Assembly: GCF_014274465.1 (NCBI RefSeq)
Contig: NZ_CP060394.1
Location: 3,224,001 to 3,288,000, forward strand
Direction: 5' to 3'
DNA from: Alloacidobacterium dinghuense
GTDB lineage: Bacteria > Acidobacteriota > Terriglobia > Terriglobales > Acidobacteriaceae
Length of the DNA: 64,000 nt
This document shows positions 7,858 through 16,515 of this stretch, one piece after another. Made by a program: the position numbers and the translations under genes. The notes under the pieces are model-generated. The model was not told the origin of the DNA and made no database searches. It saw only the letters and a program-made list of their open reading frames with translations. Each line of letters starts with the position of its first letter. The stretch's first letter is position 1.

Positions 7858-8994
7858 ATGAAGATGCGATACGTTGACGAGTTTCGGGACCCTGAGTTGA
7901 TCATTAAGGCCTCCGAGGAGATCTATCGCTTGGCCGATCCCGACAGACACTATCGCATTATGGAGGTCTGCGGTGGCCACACACATGCCATCTATCGTTT
8001 CGGGTTGAAAGATATCTTGCCCTCCAATATTGAATTGATTCACGGACCCGGTTGCCCAGTATGTGTTCTGCCGATGGGACGAATCGACGATGGTCTTACG
8101 GTCGCCACAAATTTCGACGTTATCTTCGCCGCCTTTGGCGACATGATGCGCGTTCCCGGAACACAGGGCAGCCCCTTCGAACACAAAGCACGCGGCACGG
8201 ACGTACGCATAGTCTATTCCCCGGCAGATGCTCTCCAGATCGCAAGAAAGAACCCTGAGAAACATGTAATGTTCTTCGCGATCGGGTTCGAAACTACTGC
8301 GCCGTCAACGGCTCTTACGCTGATGCGCGCCAAGTCGGAAGGCATTACAAATTTCTCAGTCTTCTGCAATCACGTCACGATTGTTCCAGCAATCCGCGCG
8401 ATTCTGGACTCTCCTGATATGCGCCTTGACGCTTTTATCGGTCCCGGGCACGTTTCGACAGTGATCGGTTGCCGTCCCTATGAATGGATTGCAAGAAGTG
8501 AAGGCAAACCGGTCGTCACATCCGGCTTCGAACCGTTGGATCTGTTGCAGTCGCTGGTTATGCTACTCCGCCAGCTTCGGGCAGGCGAAGCGCGAGTGGA
8601 GAACCAGTACAAACGCGTTGTTCCATGGGAAGGCAATCGTGCTGCGCTGAAGGCAATGGCTGAGATCTTTCAGCTGCGGCCATACTTTGAATGGCGGGGG
8701 CTTGGATTCATCTCGCAATCGGCCTTGAGGATCCGCGACGAATATGCCGAATGGGATGCTGAACAGCGCTTCCCCATCCCCGGTACTCGGGTCACCGATC
8801 CGAAAGCTGCGCAATGCGGAGAAGTGCTAAAGGGCGTGCTGAAGCCCGCGCAGTGCAAATTGTTTGGCAAGGAATGCACGCCGGAACACCCCATCGGCGC
8901 GCTGATGGTTTCTACAGAGGGCTCATGCGCAGCGTATTACAACTACGAACACCGCAAAGCGGCAATGGTGACCAGCATCAGTTCGGTGGCTTAA
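7858..8994 (+). CDS. hypD: Hydrogenase maturation protein HypD
   Basis: This is a 378-residue Fe-S scaffold on which the Fe(CN)2CO group is built together with HypC and HypE. Diagnostic motifs are present: CGGHTH near residue 39, GPGCPVCV near 64, GFETT near 144, and C-terminal Cys residues (QCGEVLKG, QCKLFGKEC) that bind the [4Fe-4S] cluster. Length is normal for the family. It follows hypC directly, and its last 70 bases may be overlapped by hypE. Confidence 0.96.
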   Translation: MKMRYVDEFRDPELIIKASEEIYRLADPDRHYRIMEVCGGHTHAIYRFGLKDILPSNIELIHGPGCPVCVLPMGRIDDGLTVATNFDVIFAAFGDMMRVPGTQGSPFEHKARGTDVRIVYSPADALQIARKNPEKHVMFFAIGFETTAPSTALTLMRAKSEGITNFSVFCNHVTIVPAIRAILDSPDMRLDAFIGPGHVSTVIGCRPYEWIARSEGKPVVTSGFEPLDLLQSLVMLLRQLRAGEARVENQYKRVVPWEGNRAALKAMAEIFQLRPYFEWRGLGFISQSALRIRDEYAEWDAEQRFPIPGTRVTDPKAAQCGEVLKGVLKPAQCKLFGKECTPEHPIGALMVSTEGSCAAYYNYEHRKAAMVTSISSVA

Positions 8995-10049
8995 ACGGAA
9001 AGCCCGCTGTCAAAACCGTAGCCGCCAGCGTTCGCTTTCGAGATCCGCAGATTGAGATGGCGCACGGAGCCGGCGGCAAAGCGAGCCGCAGGCTTATAGA
9101 GGGCCTGTTTGCACCACTTCTATTCAACAACACAGCCGCGCCTCTCGGTGACGCCGCACGCGTCGAAATAGACGGCTCAGCAGTCGCCATGACTACCGAC
9201 AGCTTCGTGGTGAAACCGCTCAAATTTCCTGGCGGGTCTATCGGCGAACTCGCCGTGAATGGGACGATGAACGATCTCGCTGTTTCCGGGGCAAGAGGCC
9301 AGGCTATGCTCGTCACATTCGTTCTCGAGGAAGGATTGCCCACATCTGTTCTCAGTGACGAGGTGCACGCCATGGCGGCCGCTGCCGAACGGGCGGGAGT
9401 GACGATCGTCGGCGGAGATACGAAAGTGGTTGAGCGCGGCAAAGCTGACGGCATGTACATTACGACGACTGGCATTGGCAAATTCATGGCGCACGTCGTT
9501 ATCGATCCGCAATCCGTGCGTCCCGGCGACAAGATCATTCTTTCCGGACCGATTGGTGATCATGGGATTACGATTCTTCTGGCGCGGGGTGAACTTGATC
9601 TTGAGGCAGATCTCTCTTCCGACACACGCTGCGTTCTTCCTCTGATAGAAACAATGGCGGAGGAAGCTGCGCCGGGAATTCGCTGGATGCGCGATCCTAC
9701 TCGCGGAGGTGTTGCCACTTCTCTGAATGAGCTTGCGCGCGACTGCGGTCTTGGCATCGTCCTATCAGAAGAAGATATTCCGATGCGGAATGAGGTTCGC
9801 GGCGCCTGCGAATTGCTCGGGTTGGATGCGCTTCATGTAGCGAATGAGGGGCAGTTTCTGGCGGTGGTCGCGCCGGAATATACTGACGCCGCTGTGAACG
9901 CTTTGAGTCAGACAGCCGGAGGCGAGGACGCGTGTGTCATTGGCGAGGTGCGTAACGAACCATCCTGCGCCGTGCTGGTAACCACTCGATATGGTGGCAG
10001 CCGGATTGTAGATATGCTGGTCGGCGATCCCCTGCCGAGAATTTGTTAG
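8925..10049 (+). CDS. hypE: Hydrogenase maturation protein HypE (start uncertain)
   Basis: This is the HypE synthetase, which dehydrates an S-carboxamide to the thiocyanate that supplies CN ligands. The protein ends in PRIC, the C-terminal Cys that receives the carbamoyl group from HypF. AHGAGGKASRRLIEGLF marks the N-terminal ATP-binding region. The start is a problem: the expected first strand (VRFRDPQIEM) has no ATG, GTG or TTG just upstream. The options are ATG 9057, which cuts off that strand, or ATG 8925 with GAGG 5 bases upstream, which gives 374 residues and overlaps hypD by 70 bases. I used 8925 because it keeps the strand; a non-standard start near 8995-9020 is also possible. Confidence 0.88.
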   Translation: MRSVLQLRTPQSGNGDQHQFGGLNGKPAVKTVAASVRFRDPQIEMAHGAGGKASRRLIEGLFAPLLFNNTAAPLGDAARVEIDGSAVAMTTDSFVVKPLKFPGGSIGELAVNGTMNDLAVSGARGQAMLVTFVLEEGLPTSVLSDEVHAMAAAAERAGVTIVGGDTKVVERGKADGMYITTTGIGKFMAHVVIDPQSVRPGDKIILSGPIGDHGITILLARGELDLEADLSSDTRCVLPLIETMAEEAAPGIRWMRDPTRGGVATSLNELARDCGLGIVLSEEDIPMRNEVRGACELLGLDALHVANEGQFLAVVAPEYTDAAVNALSQTAGGEDACVIGEVRNEPSCAVLVTTRYGGSRIVDMLVGDPLPRIC

Positions 10050-10059
10050 GACAACGGCT

Positions 10060-11244
10060 ATGCAGACGGCTTGCAAACTGGCGGCGCGGATCGAAGAACG
10101 GCTGCTCATGCGCAATCAGATTTTTGAGAAGTTCTTTTCACGGGAAGCAATGCCTCTCGCGGAAGCTTGTCGCGAGATGTCGGAGCGTTTCCTCCAGGGC
10201 GGGCGTTTGCTTGCATTTGGTCGAGGCCCTTACACAACGGATGCGCAGCATGTTTCAGTCGAATTCGTTCACCCGGTGATCGTAGGCAAGCGAGCTCTTC
10301 CCGCGCTTGATCTTTCCATGGCATTCCAGCCGTGGCTCGAAACAATTCTCCGACCCGAAGACATCGTGATGGGGTTTGGTCCTCCCGAAGGTGATCCCGA
10401 AGTTCTTGCTGCTTTGAGATCAGCGCACGCGCGAAAAGCAATGACACTCGCCCTTCCCGGAAATGAGGCCTCGTATGCACTCGAGCCGGTGACGCAGGAT
10501 TCATTTATCCATCAGGAGCTGATCGAGATCTTCTATCACACACTTTGGGAGACAGTGCACGTATTCTTTGAGCACCGCCAACTCGGCCAGGACGTTGGCC
10601 AGGCGGCATTTCTCTACCCGTTTCTTGGACAGGAAAAACAGGAAACGACTGATGTCGTTGAAGAGGTCGCCACGTCGATTCAAATGAAGGTCCGCGACGA
10701 TGCGGAACTACGAACCCATTTGGCAAAAGAACAGGCCGAGAAAATCGGCAATGCAGCAAGAACAATCCATGAGCGTTTGTCAAAAGGCGGGAAACTGATC
10801 CTCTTTGGCAATGGAGGATCGGCGACCGACGCGAATGATTGGGCACTCGACTGCGTAATCCCACCGCTTGGTTTTCGTCCGGTTCCGGCGATCTCGCTTT
10901 CGATGGAACCGGCTAACATCACTGCGCTCGCCAACGACGTAGGTACCGATGTGATCTTTCTGCGGCAGCTGATTGCACAAGCCGCGCCGCAGGATGTTGC
11001 AATCGGGATATCAACTAGCGGCGGATCTCGCAACATCGTGATGGCGCTTGAAGAAGCACGCAAGCGCGGGCTGTTAACGATTGCTCTTCTTGGCTATGAC
11101 GGAGGGGAAATCTACCGCCGCGGCCTCGCCGACTTTCCCATTATTGTTCACAGCGATTACATCCCGCGTATCCAGGAGGTGCAGGCTTCCGCCTATCACG
11201 TCATCCGCGACACTCTGGAGGTGCTCGCTCATGGCGAAGCTTGA
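10060..11244 (+). CDS. Tandem SIS-domain protein (GmhA-like)
   Basis: This 394-residue protein has two SIS (sugar isomerase) domains in a row. The second (about residues 215-390) looks intact, with FGNGGSATDAND at 249-260 and a STSGGSRN phosphate-binding loop near 307, like phosphoheptose isomerase GmhA. The first (about 20-200) keeps FGRGPYTTDAQH near 53 but lacks the Ser-rich loop, so it may be structural. It sits between hypE and the UXX-star gene, 10 bases after hypE. No lipopolysaccharide genes are nearby, so a classical heptose role is unlikely. It may bind a phosphosugar or serve in hydrogenase maturation; this is not established from sequence. Confidence 0.8.
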   Translation: MQTACKLAARIEERLLMRNQIFEKFFSREAMPLAEACREMSERFLQGGRLLAFGRGPYTTDAQHVSVEFVHPVIVGKRALPALDLSMAFQPWLETILRPEDIVMGFGPPEGDPEVLAALRSAHARKAMTLALPGNEASYALEPVTQDSFIHQELIEIFYHTLWETVHVFFEHRQLGQDVGQAAFLYPFLGQEKQETTDVVEEVATSIQMKVRDDAELRTHLAKEQAEKIGNAARTIHERLSKGGKLILFGNGGSATDANDWALDCVIPPLGFRPVPAISLSMEPANITALANDVGTDVIFLRQLIAQAAPQDVAIGISTSGGSRNIVMALEEARKRGLLTIALLGYDGGEIYRRGLADFPIIVHSDYIPRIQEVQASAYHVIRDTLEVLAHGEA

Positions 11245-11470
11245 GCTTTACGGCAGCGCCAGCTGTCCCTACACCAAGGAATTGCGCGAATGGTTGGAGT
11301 GGACCCGTCGCGATTTTGTGGAATATGACATTGAGTCGGACGCGGACGCGAGAGAGCGCATGCGCTCTCTCGACAGATCCCTCCACACTGTTCCGGTGCT
11401 TGTCGAAGACGGCGAAGTGATTCAGGTTGGTTGGCGCGGCCATGGCTGCGTTGTGGGTTCGGGGTCGTGA
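11231..11470 (+). CDS. UXX-star-type glutaredoxin-like protein
   Basis: This is a 79-residue thioredoxin-fold protein. The N-terminal strand is followed by S11-C12-P-Y-T, a monothiol glutaredoxin-like active site, and the C-terminal end has a second Cys at 73 in GWRGHGC. This layout matches the UXX-star (seleno)protein family, some members of which carry selenocysteine in place of C12; here it is ordinary Cys. It has TVPVLVEDGEV, the cis-Pro segment of the fold. The ATG at 11231 lies inside the end of the SIS gene (14-base overlap), and its stop overlaps the hypF start. A thiol or iron-related step in hydrogenase maturation is likely but unproven. Confidence 0.75.
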   Translation: MAKLELYGSASCPYTKELREWLEWTRRDFVEYDIESDADARERMRSLDRSLHTVPVLVEDGEVIQVGWRGHGCVVGSGS

Positions 11471-13749
11471 TGGCGACTGCCTGCTCGATTCGTGTACGCG
11501 GAGTGGTACAGGGCGTCGGCTTCCGCCCCTTTGTTTATCGACTAGCGCAGGCAAATGCGTTGAAGGGCTGGGTCCTCAATGGTGAGCGAGGAGTTGAGAT
11601 TCATCTTGAGGGTACCGAGCAGGACATGGCCGCATTCGTTCGAGAAATGCGAGCACAGCCCCCGCCGGCGGCTGAACTTGCTGAGTTCGAAGTCGAACCT
11701 GCGTTATGCGAAGGCTTGACCGGATTCGCGATCCGGGAGAGCGAGCGGAAGGACAGGCCGACCGTTCGTGTTTCCCCTGATCTACCCGTGTGCGAGGAGT
11801 GTCTCACTGAACTCTTTGGTCAGTCCGATCGGCGCTACCACTATCCATATATCAATTGCACCAATTGCGGCCCTCGCTACAGCGTCATCATCGCATTGCC
11901 TTACGACCGGCCCAATACCACCATGCGGGGGTGGCCGATGGATAGCTACTGCAGCGATGAGTACCAGGATCCTGCGAACCGTCGATTTCACGCGCAACCT
12001 GTAGCGTGTCCTGCGTGCGGCCCGAATTATTTTCTTCTCGAAGGGTCGATGCCGATCACTGACGGTTCGGCAGCGATCACGCGCGCAGCACAGTTGCTCA
12101 ACGAAGGCAAAATTGTCGCGATCAAGGGGCTTGGAGGCTATCACCTTGCCTCCGATGCGCGAAACCCAGAAGCAAGTATTGCACTCCGGGAACGAAAGTT
12201 CAGGAAAGAAAAACCATTCGCTGTGATGGCGCGGGACCTTGAAGTGGCGCGCAGTCTCATTCATATTTCTTCGGATACTGAAGCTCTGCTTATATCAAGT
12301 GCGCGCCCAATTGTTCTCGCCCCTCGGAGATTGGAGCTTGCCGGAGTCGCTCCTGAGAACGATGAGCTCGGAGTAATGCTGCCCTATACTCCGCTGCAAC
12401 ATCTTCTCTTCGCCGCAGGTGCTCCAGAAGCGCTGGTCATGACCAGTGCAAACCGTTCAAGCGAGCCCATTGCTTATGAAGATGACGATGCCCTCGATCG
12501 GCTTAGAGGAATCGCGGATGCTTTTCTTGTCGGAGAGCGACCTATCGCGCGACGGGTCGATGATTCCGTTGCTTGTGTCGGGCCGTTCGGCCCTGTGATT
12601 TTGCGACGAGCGCGTGGCTACGCACCGGGTGCAGTTGCTGTACTCCCGACAAAACGTCCGCTGCTCGCTCTAGGCGCGGACCTCAAGAATACGATCACTC
12701 TTGTCGTTGACGGACAAGCATTCGTAAGCCAGCACCTCGGCGATCTTGATCACTACCAGGCGTTCCGCGCCTTCGAAGAAACAGTGAAGGACCTCGTCTC
12801 GATGTATGACGTGCGATGGCATGATCTGTTGCTCGTGCACGATTGCCATCCTCAGTACGCATCGACCGCGCATGCTCTCTCTTTGCCGGTTATGAATCGG
12901 TTCGCCGTACAGCATCATCGCGCTCATGTTGCATCGGTTCTTGCTGAACGAGGCGAATGGGAGGAAACCGTTGTTGGTGTCAGCCTCGATGGCACAGGAT
13001 ACGGAGACGACGGAATGATATGGGGCGGAGAAATATTCGTTGGCAGCCTGCAGCGAGGTTTCCAGCGCGTCGCGCATCTTCGTCAAGCATCTTTGCCCGG
13101 TGGAGATGCGGCGGCTCAATATCCGATGCAGGCCGCAGCCGGCTTTCTTTCACAGCTTGACGATCTTCCAGACCTGACTGCGCCTCCGTTTGGATTCAAC
13201 TCACGCTATCAGAGCGCTGTACAACTCGTGCGCCGCGGCGTGCGCGCTTTCCCCACGACGTCGACCGGCCGACTCTTCGATACCGTGGCAGCCTTGCTCG
13301 GTTTCGTAAGAGAAATCACCTTTGAAGGGCAGGCCGCAATTTGGCTCGAGCAGTTGGCGCGAAACCTGCCGCCTGCGGATAATTATCCTTTTCCGTTCGC
13401 CGAGAACGAGCTCGACTTCCGCCCGCTGCTTACTGCTGTCATCCGCGACCGTCTTCGCGGACGCCCGATAAAGGAGATTGCTCGATCATTTCAACTCGGC
13501 TTTGCTCAGGGTCTATGGACATCCATTAGGACAATCTGTGAGGAACGAGATATTCGCACCGTCGTCCTGTCGGGAGGCGTTTTCCAGAATAGTTTGCTAC
13601 TCGAGGATCTGAAGCCGCTGTTTGATGTGGGAAAGATTCGAGCTTGGACCAACCATGCGGTCCCGTCGAATGACGGTGGAATCAGTCTTGGGCAGGCTGC
13701 AATCGCTGTATTCCAACAAAACGCCAACGACGGAGAGTGTTATGCATGA
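11470..13749 (+). CDS. hypF: Carbamoyltransferase HypF
   Basis: HypF converts carbamoyl phosphate into the CN ligands of the NiFe site by loading HypE. The protein is 759 residues, normal for the family. Domains in order: acylphosphatase (about 1-90, RVRGVVQGVGFRPFVYRL), two CxxC zinc fingers (about 105-200, including CEEC, CTNC and CPAC), a YrdC-like domain (about 200-385), and a Kae1-like carbamoyltransferase domain (HHRAH near 479-483, SLDGTGYGDDG near 501). The ATG at 11470 overlaps the previous stop by one base. It overlaps hypA by 8 bases. Confidence 0.96.
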   Translation: MATACSIRVRGVVQGVGFRPFVYRLAQANALKGWVLNGERGVEIHLEGTEQDMAAFVREMRAQPPPAAELAEFEVEPALCEGLTGFAIRESERKDRPTVRVSPDLPVCEECLTELFGQSDRRYHYPYINCTNCGPRYSVIIALPYDRPNTTMRGWPMDSYCSDEYQDPANRRFHAQPVACPACGPNYFLLEGSMPITDGSAAITRAAQLLNEGKIVAIKGLGGYHLASDARNPEASIALRERKFRKEKPFAVMARDLEVARSLIHISSDTEALLISSARPIVLAPRRLELAGVAPENDELGVMLPYTPLQHLLFAAGAPEALVMTSANRSSEPIAYEDDDALDRLRGIADAFLVGERPIARRVDDSVACVGPFGPVILRRARGYAPGAVAVLPTKRPLLALGADLKNTITLVVDGQAFVSQHLGDLDHYQAFRAFEETVKDLVSMYDVRWHDLLLVHDCHPQYASTAHALSLPVMNRFAVQHHRAHVASVLAERGEWEETVVGVSLDGTGYGDDGMIWGGEIFVGSLQRGFQRVAHLRQASLPGGDAAAQYPMQAAAGFLSQLDDLPDLTAPPFGFNSRYQSAVQLVRRGVRAFPTTSTGRLFDTVAALLGFVREITFEGQAAIWLEQLARNLPPADNYPFPFAENELDFRPLLTAVIRDRLRGRPIKEIARSFQLGFAQGLWTSIRTICEERDIRTVVLSGGVFQNSLLLEDLKPLFDVGKIRAWTNHAVPSNDGGISLGQAAIAVFQQNANDGECYA

Positions 13750-14116
13750 GCTCTCCATCGCAATGAGCATTGCAGACATGGCGCTTGAAGAGGCCAAATT
13801 TCGCCAGGTCACAATTGACGCCGTTCATCTGGATCTTGGCCCACTGTCCGGCGTTGTCGCAGAGGCATTGCTTTTTTCCTATCAGATCGCGTGCAACGGT
13901 ACCCCGCTAGAAGGGTCGAGGCTGGTAATACGCGAGGTTCCGATCGAAGTATATTGCCCAGCTTGCAAAACACGGAAGACATTGACATCCATGCAGTGGT
14001 TCTACTGTCCCACGTGCGGCGTGCCAGCTTCAGAGGTGATTCACGGAAAAGAATTGATGATAACGGGCCTGGAGGTACGAGATGAACGCCGAACCACGCT
14101 TGCTGGAAGTGCGTAA
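13742..14116 (+). CDS. hypA: Nickel chaperone HypA
   Basis: This is a 124-residue HypA protein, which inserts nickel together with HypB. The N-terminal MHELSIAMSI supplies the nickel-binding His2. The structural zinc site is formed by CPAC and CPTC (around residues 70-92). The start is fixed by the requirement for the MHE N-terminus; it overlaps hypF by 8 bases, and the hypB start lies 35 bases before its stop. It completes the late stage of maturation in this operon. Confidence 0.95.
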   Translation: MHELSIAMSIADMALEEAKFRQVTIDAVHLDLGPLSGVVAEALLFSYQIACNGTPLEGSRLVIREVPIEVYCPACKTRKTLTSMQWFYCPTCGVPASEVIHGKELMITGLEVRDERRTTLAGSA

Positions 14117-14780
14117 AAATGTCCTGAAGCAAAACGACCAGATTGCTCGAGTGCTGCGTGATCGTTTTCGCAATGACGGGATATTTGTTGTCAGTCTCGT
14201 TTCCAGCCCAGGCGCAGGCAAGACTGCGTTTCTGGAAAAAATGCTTACTTTCCTGCGCTGCAAATATCGCGTAGCCGCGCTGGTAGGCGACCTCGCCACA
14301 GAGAACGACGCTGTACGGCTGGCACGTAGCCTGGCTCCGGTGAGACAGATAAACACAGGGACCCTATGTCACCTGGAAGCAGCGATGGTCGAAAGGGCTC
14401 TCAACGGTTGGGAAATTGGCCCTCTCGATTTTCTTTTCATCGAGAACGTTGGAAATTTAGTTTGTCCATCTTCATATGACTTGGGGGAGAATCTGCGCCT
14501 CGTCCTGCTCTCCGTCACCGAAGGCGAGGATAAACCGTTAAAGTATCCAACCATCTTCAACAGCGCTGATGTTGCAATAATCACTAAAATAGATTTGGCT
14601 CGAGCCGTTGAATTCGACGAGGCCGGGCTCAGGGCCAATATTCAGGCCGTCCGTCCGGGAATGCACTGCTATTCTGTCTCAGCAAAAACCAATTTCGGAT
14701 TGCAAGAAGTTCTGCAATTTTTCGTGGACCGGCGCAGCGAATTTCCACAACTAGATCCAGCTTTGAGAAGCGGGCTTTAA
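14082..14780 (+). CDS. hypB: GTPase and nickel-insertion protein HypB
   Basis: This is a 232-residue SIMIBI-class GTPase that drives nickel insertion with HypA. The P-loop is SSPGAGKT at 41-48. CHLEAAMVERAL and ENVGNLVCP carry the metal-site Cys residues at the dimer interface, and TKIDL gives base recognition. The His-rich N-terminal nickel store found in some HypB proteins is absent, as is the N-terminal CxxCGC motif. It overlaps hypA by 35 bases and is the last gene of the hydrogenase operon. Confidence 0.95.
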   Translation: MNAEPRLLEVRKNVLKQNDQIARVLRDRFRNDGIFVVSLVSSPGAGKTAFLEKMLTFLRCKYRVAALVGDLATENDAVRLARSLAPVRQINTGTLCHLEAAMVERALNGWEIGPLDFLFIENVGNLVCPSSYDLGENLRLVLLSVTEGEDKPLKYPTIFNSADVAIITKIDLARAVEFDEAGLRANIQAVRPGMHCYSVSAKTNFGLQEVLQFFVDRRSEFPQLDPALRSGL

Positions 14781-14800
14781 AATCGGAACCGACGCTTCTG

Positions 14801-14816
14801 ATTAACACGTGTTAAT
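14801..14816. promoter_or_regulatory. Perfect 16-bp palindrome after hypB
   Basis: ATTAACACGTGTTAAT is a perfect inverted repeat 20 bases after the hypB stop. It has no T-tract and no loop, so it is more like a dimeric regulator site than a terminator. It lies between the hydrogenase operon and the spermidine synthase remnant. The cognate protein is unknown. Confidence 0.4.
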
Positions 14817-15256
14817 GGCTCCGCTCCTCTCCTATGTTGTCATCAGTGATCAGACGAGTGCCTTTGAATCGTTCGAGCATACTCTGGCGAGATACAAAAA
14901 GGTGCGGCTCTTTCTCATCCATGTTCAGAACCTCGTTGACTCGCATCTTCTGTTTGGGATCAGAAAGAGTGAAGACGGGACGGCCGTCACTTCGGTAGCT
15001 AGTCAGCACGTTTTGCCAGCGCAGTTTGTCAAGCATGATGGGGCTGTCGCTGGCTGCAATAAAGTTCGCTACGCGCAGAGCATACGGGAATACAGCCATA
15101 GCAGTGGTCTGCGCTGCGTCAGACCAAGTGGTGTTGTAATAGCAAACTCCACCCTGGCTGAGACTAGAGCGGACGATCTGTAGAAAATCCATCGACAAGA
15201 GGTTTGAGGCATTAGCGCGCCAGTAGTAAGTGGTATTCATCAAGATAAGGCCTGGC
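14812..15256 (-). pseudogene. Spermidine synthase-like remnant (C-terminal part)
   Basis: The - strand frame encodes about 148 residues that resemble the C-terminal end of fused MFS/spermidine synthase-like proteins. Matching pieces are MNTTYYWRANASNLLS near the start, SQGGVCYYNTT in the middle and RLITDDN near the end. The upstream part of the frame (to 15450) no longer resembles the family, and the aminopropyltransferase core and any membrane domain are missing. No ribosome site is seen at a sensible start. I read it as a truncated, dead copy. The family call rests on recall of the conserved C-terminal pattern. Confidence 0.55.
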
Positions 15257-15411
15257 GCACGGCAAGAGCAGAAGTCTCCCCACAAGCGAAAGCCCAATGC
15301 GAAAAGAGAGATTTGCCCCGAAGTTTTCGCAATTTTTCCGAGATATTGAAAGGACGAGGAACATAGCGTTGGGCGAAACTCAGGCTTGTACTGATGTGGA
15401 GGGACAGGAGA

Positions 15412-16413
15412 ATGAGTGATCACGTGGATATAGCACCATCGAATCAGCAAATATCCAGGAGGAGCTTTATGGGAGTTGGGTCCGCCGCACTGGCGGCTGC
15501 CGCATTTTCGGCTAATGCAGAGGAGCAGACAGGAGAGTCCGACGCTGCCTGGGCGAATATCCTCAGAGGCAAGGTAGCGGTCGCGACAGGCGCTGCGCGA
15601 GGCATCGGAAGAGCTGCGGCAATCGGCCTGGCGCGAAGCGGAGCCACCATTGCAGGAATCGATATCTGTGCAACGGTCGATCCCCGGTCAGGCGTGACGC
15701 CAGCAACCAGGGAAGATCTCGATGAGACCGGCCGCCTCGTCCAGGCAGCAGGCGGAAAGTGGGAAGGCTTCGTGGTTGATCAACGCAATCTGCCGGCACT
15801 TCGTGCGACCGCGGCAAAGATCGAGCAATATTTCGGGAGAATCGACATCCTGTTCGCAAATGCCGGGATTCAAGCCTTCAGGCCGTTGCTCGAAATGGAA
15901 GACCCCGATTGGCATATTCAGATTGATGTAAACCTAAGCGGGACGGCAAACGCAATCCGTGCTTTTGCGCCCGCGATGGTGAGGCAAGGAACTGGCCGCA
16001 TTATTCTCACTACCTCCACGCAGGGGCGACACGGAACGATGTACGGAGCAGCGTATTCAGCTTCTAAGTGGGGCATCATCGGGTTAATGAAGTCGGCTGC
16101 GCTGGAACTCGGCAAATACAAGATCACAGTGAACGCGCTCGTGCCTGGACTGATTGACACGCCTTTGACTAGGCATGAAGAACGCTTTGCGCAAGTACTC
16201 GAAATTGCCGGCAGAGTGCCAACCAACGACCTGCAGAAAGACGAAGAAGCCGCGAAGAAGATACTCGAAACGCGATCACCGCTCCGAGTGCCTTGGATCG
16301 ATCCCGCAGATTTGGCGCCTGTCGTCGTATTCCTCGCGTCCGATGCCTCACGGATGGTCTCCGGCGCTACGTATGATGTCACGGGTGGCGACAGCGCAAA
16401 CAATGCCGCATAA
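15412..16413 (+). CDS. Tat-exported SDR dehydrogenase, mycofactocin-coupled type
   Basis: This is a 333-residue short-chain dehydrogenase. A Tat signal (ISRRSFMGVGSAALAAAAFS, residues 14-33) precedes the Rossmann domain. The cofactor motif TGAARGIG is at 59-66, NAG at 150-152, and the catalytic set is S202, Y215 and K219. After the second strand there is an insertion (about 87-105, with ATREDLDETGRLV after it), and VPWIDPADLAPVV follows late. Both match the carveol dehydrogenase/mycofactocin-coupled SDR subfamily, which holds NAD tightly. The ATG at 15412 has AGGAG just upstream. Export of an NAD enzyme is unusual but fits a bound, non-exchangeable cofactor carried out in folded form. The substrate, presumably an alcohol, is unknown. 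Confidence 0.82.
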   Translation: MSDHVDIAPSNQQISRRSFMGVGSAALAAAAFSANAEEQTGESDAAWANILRGKVAVATGAARGIGRAAAIGLARSGATIAGIDICATVDPRSGVTPATREDLDETGRLVQAAGGKWEGFVVDQRNLPALRATAAKIEQYFGRIDILFANAGIQAFRPLLEMEDPDWHIQIDVNLSGTANAIRAFAPAMVRQGTGRIILTTSTQGRHGTMYGAAYSASKWGIIGLMKSAALELGKYKITVNALVPGLIDTPLTRHEERFAQVLEIAGRVPTNDLQKDEEAAKKILETRSPLRVPWIDPADLAPVVVFLASDASRMVSGATYDVTGGDSANNAA

Positions 16414-16515
16414 ATAATGTCAAACGCGGACGACTGAATCAATGCCGCAGGAATTTGGCGCGCCTGAGCAATAGGCGCGTTCTGAAGCAGATACAACGAA
16501 GCAAGGAGCACATAT

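Noticed and set aside
15257-15450. N-terminal extension of the spermidine synthase-like frame
   Set aside because: The translated segment has no similarity to the family and overlaps the SDR promoter region.
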